Part shown: positions 12,401-24,400 of the stretch, in pieces
How the letters are laid out: each line of letters starts with the position of its first letter
Position numbering within the stretch: the stretch's first letter is position 1
NCBI RefSeq assembly: GCF_037975245.1
Contig: NC_092580.1
Coordinates: 1,953,501-2,017,500, forward strand
DNA length: 64,000 bases
Reading direction: 5' to 3'
Source: Apostichopus japonicus
Lineage: Eukaryota; Echinodermata; Holothuroidea; Aspidochirotida; Stichopodidae
Made by a program: the position numbers and the translations under genes
Notes under the pieces: model-generated
Told to the model about the DNA's origin: nothing
Database searches by the model: none
The model's input: the letters and a program-made list of their open reading frames with translations, nothing else

Positions 12401-15400
12401 ATACTGTTCCATTCTGTCGATTGGAGCTATAAGATATGTCTGGAGTCACAGTTTAATGAACCATATTGAATTGGCACTCACATCCATCTATTTGACCTAT
12501 GTAGATACTGTTCCATTCTGTCGATTGGAGCTATAAGATATGTCTGGAGTCAAAGTTTAATGAACCATATTGAATTGGCACTCACATCCATCTATTTGAC
12601 CTATGTAGATACTGTTCCATTCTGTCGATTGGAGCTATAAGATATGTCTGGAGTCAAAGTTTAATGAACCATATTGAATTGGCACTCACATCCATCTATT
12701 TGACCTATGTAGATACTGTTCCATTCTGTCGATTGGAGCTATAAGATATGTCTGGAGTCAAAGTTTAATGAACCATATTGAATTGGCACTCACATCCATC
12801 TATTTGACCTATGTAGATACTGTTCCATTCTGTCGATTGGAGCTATAAGATATGTCTGGAGTCAAAGTTTAATGAACCATATTGAATTGGCACTCACATC
12901 CATCTATTTGACCTATGTAGATACTGTTCCATTCTGTCGATTGGAGCTATAAGATATGTCTGGAGTCAAAGTTTAATGAACCATATTGAATTGGCACTCA
13001 CATCCATCTATTTGACCTATGTAGATACTGTTCCATTCTGTCGATTGGAGCTATAAGATATGTCTGGAGTCTAATTTTAATAAACCATATTGAATTGGCA
13101 CTCACATCCATCTATTTGACCTATGTAGATACTGTTCCATTCTGTCGATTGGAGCTATAAGATATGTCTGGAGTCACAGTTTAATGAACCATATTGAATT
13201 GGCACTCACATCCATCTATTTGACCTATGTAGATACTGTTCCATTCTGTCGATTGGAGCTATAAGATATGTCTGGAGTCTAATTTTAATAAACCATATTG
13301 AATTGGCACTCACATCCATCTATTTGACCTATGTAGATACTGTTCCATTCTGTCGATTGGAGCTATAAGATATGTCTGGAGTCTAATTTTAATAAACCAT
13401 ATTGAATTGGCACTCACATCCATCTATTTGACCTATGTAGATACTGTTCCATTCTGTCGATTGGAGCTATAAGATATGTCTGGAGTCAAAGTTTAATGAA
13501 CCATATTGAATTGGCACTCACATCCATCTATTTGACCTATGTAGATACTGTTCCATTCTGTCGATTGGAGCTATAAGATATGTCTGGAGTCAAAGTTTAA
13601 TGAACCATATTGAATTGGCACTCACATCCATCTATTTGACCTATGTAGATACTGTTCCATTCTGTCGATTGGAGCTATAAGATATGTCTGGAGTCTAATT
13701 TTAATAAACCATATTGAATTGGCACTCACATCCATCTATTTGACCTATGTAGATACTGTTCCATTCTGTCGATTGGAGCTATAAGATATGTCTGGAGTCA
13801 AAGTTTAATGAACCATATTGAATTGGCACTCACATCCATCTATTTGACCTATGTAGATACTGTTCCATTCTGTCGATTGGAGCTATAAGATATGTCTGGA
13901 GTCAAAGTTTAATGAACCATATTGAATTGGCACTCACATCCATCTATTTGACCTATGTAGATACTGTTCCATTCTGTCGATTGGAGCTATAAGATATGTC
14001 TGGAGTCTAATTTTAATGAACCATATTGAATTGGCACTCACATCCATCTATTTGACCTATGTAGATACTGTTCCATTCTGTCGATTGGAGCTATAAGATA
14101 TGTCTGGAGTCTAATTTTAATAAACCATATTGAATTGGCACTCACATCCATCTATTTGACCTATGTAGATACTGTTCCATTCTGTCGATTGGAGCTATAA
14201 GATATGTCTGGAGTCACAGTTTAATGAACCATATTGAATTGGCACTCACATCCATCTATTTGACCTATGTAGATACTGTTCCATTCTGTCGATTGGAGCT
14301 ATAAGATATGTCTGGAGTCTAATTTTAATAAACCATATTGAATTGGCACTCACATCCATCTATTTGACCTATGTAGATACTGTTCCATTCTGTCGATTGG
14401 AGCTATAAGATATGTCTGGAGTCAAAGTTTAATGAACCATATTGAATTGGCACTCACATCCATCTATTTGACCTATGTAGATACTGTTCCATTCTGTCGA
14501 TTGGAGCTATAAGATATGTCTGGAGTCTAATTTTAATAAACCATATTGAATTGGCACTCACATCCATCTATTTGACCTATGTAGATACTGTTCCATTCTG
14601 TCGATTGGAGCTATAAGATATGTCTGGAGTCAAAGTTTAATGAACCATATTGAATTGGCACTCACATCCATCTATTTGACCTATGTAGATACTGTTCCAT
14701 TCTGTCGATTGGAGCTATAAGATATGTCTGGAGTCAAAGTTTAATGAACCATATTGAATTGGCACTCACATCCATCTATTTGACCTATGTAGATACTGTT
14801 CCATTCTGTCGATTGGAGCTATAAGATATGTCTGGAGTCACAGTTTAATGAACCATATTGAATTGGCACTCACATCCATCTATTTGACCTATGTAGATAC
14901 TGTTCCATTCTGTCGATTGGAGCTATAAGATATGTCTGGAGTCTAATTTTAATAAACCATATTGAATTGGCACTCACATCCATCTATTTGACCTATGTAG
15001 ATACTGTTCCATTCTGTCGATTGGAGCTATAAGATATGTCTGGAGTCACAGTTTAATGAACCATATTGAATTGGCACTCACATCCATCTATTTGACCTAT
15101 GTAGATACTGTTCCATTCTGTCGATTGGAGCTATAAGATATGTCTGGAGTCTAATTTTAATAAACCATATTGAATTGGCACTCACATCCATCTATTTGAC
15201 CTATGTAGATACTGTTCCATTCTGTCGATTGGAGCTATAAGATATGTCTGGAGTCAAAGTTTAATGAACCATATTGAATTGGCACTCACATCCATCTATT
15301 TGACCTATGTAGATACTGTTCCATTCTGTCGATTGGAGCTATAAGATATGTCTGGAGTCAAAGTTTAATGAACCATATTGAATTGGCACTCACATCCATC

Positions 15401-18400
15401 TATTTGACCTATGTAGATACTGTTCCATTCTGTCGATTGGAGCTATAAGATATGTCTGGAGTCAAAGTTTAATGAACCATATTGAATTGGCACTCACATC
15501 CATCTATTTGACCTATGTAGATACTGTTCCATTCTGTCGATTGGAGCTATAAGATATGTCTGGAGTCAAAGTTTAATGAACCATATTGAATTGGCACTCA
15601 CATCCATCTATTTGACCTATGTAGATACTGTTCCATTCTGTCGATTGGAGCTATAAGATATGTCTGGAGTCAAAGTTTAATGAACCATATTGAATTGGCA
15701 CTCACATCCATCTATTTGACCTATGTAGATACTGTTCCTTTCTGTCGATTGGAGCTATAAGATATGTCTGGAGTCACAGTTTAATGAACCATATTGAATT
15801 GGCACTCACATCCATCTATTTGACCTATGTAGATACTGTTCCATTCTGTCGATTGGAGCTATAAGATATGTCTGGAGTCAAAGTTTAATGAACCATATTG
15901 AATTGGCACTCACATCCATCTATTTGACCTATGTAGATACTGTTCCATTCTGTCGATTGGAGCTATAAGATATGTCTGGAGTCACAGTTTAATGAACCAT
16001 ATTGAATTGGCACTCACATCCATCTATTTGACCTATGTAGATACTGTTCCATTCTGTCGATTGGAGCTATAAGATATGTCTGGAGTCAAAGTTTAATGAA
16101 CCATATTGAATTGGCACTCACATCCATCTATTTGACCTATGTAGATACTGTTCCATTCTGTCGATTGGAGCTATAAGATATGTCTGGAGTCACAGTTTAA
16201 TGAACCATATTGAATTGGCACTCACATCCATCTATTTGACCTATGTAGATACTGTTCCATTCTGTCGATTGGAGCTATAAGATATGTCTGGAGTCACAGT
16301 TTAATGAACCATATTGAATTGGCACTCACATCCATCTATTTGACCTATGTAGATACTGTTCCATTCTGTCGATTGGAGCTATAAGGTCAAAGGCTCATAA
16401 ACTGTATCGATCAACACTCAGGCCCATATTTTGTTTTTTAATCACACAGACACTGCTCCACTCTTTTAACTGGAGCTATAACATAAGTTATCAAGGTCGA
16501 TAAGAAGATAGTCAACTTTTCGATATACTTGTTCCAGATTTAACAGATGAGAATAAACAGAATGCAGAAATGCCAGTCGAACTTGCAAGAATAAAAACGG
16601 AGGTAGGATATAGCCCCGTAAGTACTTACGCATCAAAGCTATCCATGGTGAAAGGTTGCGTGCAGAACCGAAGGTAGCACATTCTGTAGAACCAGACGGT
16701 CAGAGGGTTCCAGTCGGTGACCAGGAACCACTGGCGAATATCAAACTTGGTGTTGTAAACTAATAGAGGGCGCTCTATATACTTCTGAACCACCCACTTT
16801 CCTTCTTTAATCACCATGGGATTTCCAACGAGTTTCAAAAGGTCATCTAGCTTATTCAGGCAGAAAATTCCTGTTTGAGGAAGATAAAAACAAATTAATC
16901 TGACAAATGCTCGATTATCATATGCCAGACTTACTTTTGGATCAAAAAAATCTCAATTAACTCGCCATCCTTGCCAATGTCACATACTTTAGAAGGCTAA
17001 CATTTTCAACACTTGCAAGGTTAAAAACGATGCCAAACATTTTTCAACTCCTCCAAAGTTGTCTCGGTAACCATTTTTCATACGATAAATGATAAGTATA
17101 TTAATTTTGTCACCAGAGGATAAGGGTATGCAGCATACAGGCAGACACCATAATATCTGCATGTAGTCTCTCGTTTGAATAAGAAAATTAAAAGTAGAAA
17201 ACTGACTGGGCAGGCTTTAGACCAATTTCTGAAAAGAGCAGAGACAATTCTTCCCTTTTTCCTCAAAAATTGAATCAATTGTGATGGTATCACACTGAAC
17301 TTTACATAACTAAAGAATTTTCCAAATCCATAGCTTACGATTAAATTAAATTAAAAATTTCTCGTCACATAAAAATGAAAATACATGACAAGTCGAATCT
17401 TCCTTCTTCCTATGAGAGAGTACTAGTTACATTGAGACGATTGTCCTTCTAACATAACTTCAATTTATTGCACTGTGACAATCGGCCAGAATTCTTTTAA
17501 AAAGAAACTAAAATCATTTTCCCTAAATTTCCTCATATTCTTGGTTGGATGTCTTTCCTAAAAATATCTCAAATCACATCAGATTCACGTAAAGTTACTT
17601 GAGCAATGGCAGTGAAATATTAATTCAGCCCAAACAGGCTCGAGGGCTAGGTTATTCTGCTATGAGAATGTTGTTAGGATAGGCTGCATATCTTAGCAAC
17701 AGACTATATCAATATTTCCACAATCTCTTTTGAAATGTACATAACCAGCTAACAAAACACGATACTTGTGAAGAGTATTAATTGATGACAAGAGAAATGA
17801 TACTTCAAACACAACCATCTAATATCTTTTTTAAAGTTGTAACCCACCTCTCCCTCGAGACTTGGCACCCGGTTTGACGATCCAAATGTTTCTGAGTCCC
17901 TGTAGGTCCAGTTGAGGGTTGTGGAGCCTCAGTCGCTTGATAATGCTATCACAGTAAGCATAACTGCCCAAGGAATCATCTATGCTCCCACCATCACTGA
18001 AAAATAATTCATATATATTTGATCATTTTTCTTACATTTTATCATTATTACACTATATAGAATAAACTTTATGGAAGTTTTCATGTGGGAAGACCATGTG
18101 CTTCAAGACAGTGTCCCACACATTTACTCCTTTTGACAATATTTTATAAAGTTTGACTGAAGTCACATGCTCGGTGTAAGGTTGCTATGGAATTATTTGA
18201 TTATGTTAAACTGTAGTCATGTGCTTTCTCTTCTATGTTGCTATGGAGTTATGCTAAACACACATTTGTTGATGCAGAATATCAACAGTCAAATGACCAG
18301 TCATTAATAATATATGTTCAACTTCATATGTTGCAAGAGTTTGATTCTTGGAAAGCTAGCATGGTTATATCGTCCAGATTACTAGGTACATTCACCGGTA

Positions 18401-21400
18401 CGCCCTTAACACTCTACATTCAGTACATTAATGTCTCTAGCACAGACTTTGTATTCATATTATTTTCATTATAAATTGATTCATGATATCACAGCAGCAT
18501 GAATCATACCTTCCTTTAAATGGCATACCATAAGCATGATTGCATTAGTATGTATGCTGTTTGATAGACTGACTTGCAAACATAAGTTTGGTATGTTAAA
18601 TAGTCAGGTTTAATGATGCGTAAGAGACAATGACCATATTGCTAGAAATCATAGTTACTTCATTAAATAGCAAAAAGAAAATGTGATTCTCATTATAAAT
18701 TGATTCATGATATCAAAGAGGCATGAATTATACCTTACTTTAAATGGCAAACCATAAGCATGATTGCTTTAGTATGTATGCTGTTTGATAGACTGACTTG
18801 CAAACGTAATTTTGGTATGTTAAATAGTCAGGTTTAATGATGCGTAAGAGACAATGACCATTCTGCTAGAAACCATATAACTTCATTAAATAACAAAAAG
18901 AAAATGAATCAAAATCTCTTTCACTTTTGAGATTGAGCATGTCCAAAAAGCTCACTTACACAAACTAAATTAATAACAAGGGAGTGTTGTGGTCAAGGCA
19001 ATGGACTGGCGATCTAAGGTTTGCAGTTTGAGCCCTGGCCTGATCATTATGTTGTGTCCTTGGGCAAGGCACATAATCTACATTGCCTCTCTTCACCCAG
19101 GTGTATAAATGGGAACCTGCAAGGTAACTTCCTATGGGAAATCCCCAAGCGGACATGTAGATGCGGTGTGCTTGTAGTGCCCCAAGAGGAACTGTTTGTA
19201 TTGGTCACACTTTGGTGTGGGTGTGACGAGTTACCATTGACCAGGGATTGAGTGTTGTAAGTTGTGTGAGAGGCCTTGGCTTTGAGAGGCCTTGGGAGAG
19301 GTGGTGAGAGGACTTGGCCTTGATCGACTTGAACTTTAATACCTTGAGAATAGTCTAGACTCCTTCGTCAGAATATCATACTGAATGACTTGATCATACT
19401 GTTTAATGAAGACGTCCCATTGCTCTGTTATATCTGTGACTGGTTTTACTATTTTATCTCATAGAGTATGACTTACTGAATGACTTGATAATACTGTTTA
19501 ATGAAGACGTCCCATTGCTCTGTTATATCTGTGACTGGTTTTACTATTCTTTCTCATAGAGTATGACTTACTGAATGACTTGATAATACTGTTTAATGAA
19601 GACGTCCCATTGCTCTGATATATCTGTGACTGGTTTTACTATTCTTTCTCATAGAGTATGACTTACTGAATGACTTGATCATACTGTTTAATGAAGACGT
19701 CCCATTGCTCTGTTATATCTGTGACTGGTTTTACTATTTTATCTCATAGAGTATGACTTACTGAATGACTTGATAATACTGTTTAATGAAGACGTCCCAT
19801 TGCTCCGCTGAAAGGATTCCGTTATTGAGTAAGGGCGTATCAATATCTTCATGTTCCAACGTTGAGAAGTAATTTTCCACAATTACAATAGCAGTGTCCA
19901 ATGCTGTTGATGGAACCACGGCTGCTGGTTTCTTTGATCTTGGAGATTTCCCTAAAGAAAAATAAATTAAATTACCAAAACTATTTTTATTATGTTATTT
20001 TGTTTTTGATGTCGGCAGATGATTTGGAAAAGAAACAAAGATAACAATTCTCTTCAAACTATAAAACAATACATTGTTTATACATAATATAAAACTATGA
20101 AACAATACATTTTGCAGTGAGATTTGCAGTCAAATGATTCCACAATTTGAAAGCATGTTCATCTAAAGTTAAAGCATGTTAAATGTAAACTTCCTTTTCA
20201 TAACACTAAGCACTAAGCTGTAGGCATACAGTACTTTTACATCATACATATCATGGCCTAACCCACTTTGCATATATATCAATTATGGCAAGATGGCATT
20301 TCTGTTATCATGCAAGACTTATTAACGTTACCAGCTAATACATATTTTTTGGCCTTCCACAGCGGCAAGAATTGCTTCATGGCATTCAACCATGTGCGAA
20401 TCAAGTAGGATGGGACTGCTACCAAGTTTAATTTAGGAAGATGGCAATTTTTTTAAAGTAAAACAAACCATTATCGTTGTTTGAATCATCTGTTTCTTGT
20501 GATTGGGTTTGATATTCCTGGTCTAGCTCCCCATTGTGCTTCTTAACTACCCAATGGATCATTGCTGCAGCTGCACTCAGCCTGTAGTCCTCTGTAGCAG
20601 AAATAATAATGATAATAATAATAAGGACAAATGGTAATAGGTATGTATCCAGCAGCATGATTACATGTTATTATTGTTAATCAGTAGAAAGAATGTAACC
20701 TCTTCACTGATGTTAGCAGTGGAAGCACCACCACAACACTTACTGGACATGGTGACTTGTGGTCAAGATGTAAATTAAAAACATAGAAAGCTAAAATGGG
20801 ATATCCGGACATCCAGGCAATGCTGGAAATATCGATACAGGATTCAAATCTGGTGAGGTGTATGTAATGGGTTTCATCTACTAAAGGTACTCGTTAAATA
20901 TGTATTCTTTATTTCGAGTCAATGTTAAATGCAGCATTTTGTAACTTGAAGCACAGAACAGTGCAAAAACTTCCAGCCTTCACCGGGATTCGAACCCGGG
21001 CCTCCCGCTTTATATGCGGACACCCTAACCACTAGGCTATGGACGCTGATTGTATGTCCAGTGGTTCGAAACCGGTTAGGAAGGTCGTAATTCCACTGTA
21101 GGCATTTGTCACCTGTATCGTGACATATTTGCCTTACTCTAGAGATCAAACATGATGTTAACCAACTCGAAATCATTTGTGATTCCGAAGGCCGGATCTC
21201 GAAAGAGATACTTTGAACAGATTTTGTTAAATGAAATGGAGGTAAACAACAAAGGCAAATGAATATATATATATAATTGAAATTGTAGTACATATATATA
21301 GTAAGTAAATAAAGATCAACACACCAGAAAAATTCCACTTCCCCACCTGTATCGTCCTTTTGGGACTCATCAAGCGGAGGTAGGAATTGAGCCCTGGGTC

Positions 21401-24400
21401 TTGTGTCACAGACCGAAGTCTTTACCACTCCACCACGGTGATTCTAGTGGTGTGTGAATGCGCTATGCACTATGTATAACTGTATAACTGGCTATGTATA
21501 ACTGTCATTGAGGGTGTATTACCCAAGTGTTATGATTGTATGATTGCAGAGTGCACCCCTGGTGCTTTGAATCTGACAATTTACACAGAAATACCCCCTT
21601 TTTTCTGTAGGCAAGCCAAGCCGTAAATAAGAAATGAATGTGTAGCAGATTAAAAGCACCTAGGTACAATCTACTTGATTTTCATGGACTTCTGTTTCAA
21701 TTGTTTATTACCTTTTTTGGGGGGCTTTTATAACATAACAATTAATTAATTGAATCACTATGAATTTTTACCTAAGAAAGCTATTTTCTCGTCTTCACTG
21801 CAAATCTTGTAGCATCTTGGGAAGAATGAATTAGGATCAATCTGGTCGTACCAAGGAAGGTTTCTTAAATGAGAGCAAAGACCACTCTGTGAAAGCAAAA
21901 TAACAATATATAGTTTATTACAACATAAACAGCACTTCATACATACACACACAAGTGTCCTTTTACAACCCCCCCCAAAAAACAGCAAAATAGGAATCTT
22001 TATCTTCAAAATCTTACAAGAAAATCTCCTCCTTTCAGAAAGAAAGCAAGGCGACTGAAACTTTACGCTCCAATTTAATTATGTAATTAAGATTTAATCC
22101 AGCAATTAATGGTTCATTAGATGAATGAATCATTGATTGCAAAGGGTTATAATTTAATTTTAGAGGATTTCCAGGTTTGCTGTCTGACTTAAAGGAGCAA
22201 ATCAGGATTTGAGGACATAAATAAAAAAGTACAGCGTAAGAAAATAAGCTTAATACTTGATATAAATGAATAATCTCCTTTATAATCCCATTAATTTCTT
22301 AAAAATTCAAAAATACTACATAATAATCTAAATCATGTACAACAACAGATGAAAGGATGATATTTGCATTATATGAACTTTTTGATCATTTGTGATTTAT
22401 CACGAAGGGTTTTTACAGGTTGATTATCTGTTTGGGGCCATAATATCACACATCCTTGTCAGAAGATTGACGGGGAACTCAGAAGATTTGACAGGTCAGA
22501 CAGGTTAAGCCATTTCAGGAAAAATATATTGGTCCATTAACAATAACTCATAGGCGTCGGAATATTAATGGATAAGAGAACTTTATAATCCCATTAATTT
22601 CTTAAAAATTCAAAAATACTACATAATAATCTAAATCATGTACAACAACAGATGAAAGGATGATATTTGCATTATATGAACTTTTTGATCATTTGTGATT
22701 TATCACGAAGGGTTTTTACAGGTTGATTATCTGTTTGGGGCCATAATATCACACATCCTTGTCAGAAGATTGACGGGGAACTCAGAAGATTTGACAGGTC
22801 AGACAGGTTAAGCCATTTCAGGAAAAATATATTGGTCCATTAACAATAACTCATAGGCGTCGGAATATTAATGGATAAGAGGACTTTGAAAACAAAACAG
22901 GGTGTATATTTATTGATGGATCATACAAGAGTACATTTCATATTGACTCATGTATGAGAAAACATTAAGAAACTTGTCAACACCTTCATGATTAAATGCA
23001 AGTTAGCAAAGAATAGCTTTTACTCATAATAAATGAAGTTGGAAAAAATAAAATTACGAAGAAAGCCTAATCATTATAAACCGACTTGCAATTGTGTATG
23101 AAAGTGATTCTCAGTAATTTAAAAAGGGAATGCCATCAAATATCAAAAAAAAAAATTATAATTGTGTCAGTACTGTAATTACTTTTTAATATTTAGTCCT
23201 ATTTGTTTAACTTTTCCATCTTAAAATTCTTATAAATGTCTGCAAAACTTATTGATACTTTACCAATTTCAGGTATCCAACTGTTACCGCATCAGTAATT
23301 GCTCAAAATATTTATCAAGTTTAAGGACCATACTTCACCCCTAACACTTCTCATATCTTAGATTAAGCTTCAAAGAACCTAACACATTGACGGACTGTTT
23401 TATTTTTGTTAGTGCAGAAATTAATTTACCTTAGCTGTCCAAATTTCATCGCAATCTCTTGTAGCTTTTTGAAACAATTTACAATTTTTACTGATATGTG
23501 TGACAGTTGGGGGTGTTCATGTTCTTACTGATGACAAGCAGACGATGCAATATACCCCTGGAAGGAAATGTGACACTTAACTAAAAGAACAAAACAAAAA
23601 ATATCTCAATATCTTTCTCAACTCTAGAAAGAGTTGTTTGAACTAAGTTAATTTTGTCAGATAAAACTCAGTGATGTCATCTTGTCAAAATTTGTGAAAA
23701 CTGATTTAATTTCCTTTTACAATCTTGTTGTTGATTAATCCTTTAACATGTGACACGTTTTGGAAATGCGTGCTCAGCTGTCAATTGTTTCAAGGCTTTG
23801 TCAAATTTGCATATTTTGTTATGATCGTTATCTTTCCATGCATACATGTGGATAATACATGAATTTGCAAGATTGCAGAATTACTGCAAATGTCATAAAA
23901 AGAACTCTGTGGTTGCTACTAACATTCGCAAATTCAAAGGTGGGGGGAGAGAACTATAATTTTCACTGGACTGATTTTAAAAGCAGCATGAACTTTTATG
24001 GGCAGGATGTAGGCGGATCAAATATTTTATAATAGAGGGTGTGGTAATGGGGTTGTAAAATAAAACCCCATGCAGGGGAGTCTGGGGTCTCTCCCCTCCC
24101 CACCCTCAGAAAAGAATTATAAGTTTAGATGTCAAATGGTGTATTCTGTGGCATATTTAGACAACACACATATACCACTGCTTTAGCAATAAAACATGCA
24201 ATCATGATATAGTCTTTTATCCATCGGTGTAGAAATTACAAAACATTTGATACAATCAGTGACTATAATGTTCCTTTCCACTGTGTGTGTGTGTGTGGGT
24301 TGTTCTGATAAGCAGTTAACCTTACCTTGGTTGTAAAAGCTCCATTCTTTTCAAAGTGGTTGACAATTGTGTCCTTCCTGAGAAATTTGAAGTCAATGGA

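Noticed and set aside
11981-16385. CRISPR array
   Set aside because: 104-bp contiguous units without spacers, in a eukaryotic intron; this is a satellite.
20976-21046. Functional tRNA gene with anticodon ATA (minus)
   Set aside because: Cloverleaf is good in the T and anticodon arms but the acceptor stem has two mismatches, the anticodon is atypical, and the flanks are SINE body.
20925-21428. 167-codon minus frame ending in [17 protein letters not shown]-like sequence
   Set aside because: That peptide is the usual false translation of a tRNA-derived SINE; the frame crosses two SINEs and an AT repeat.
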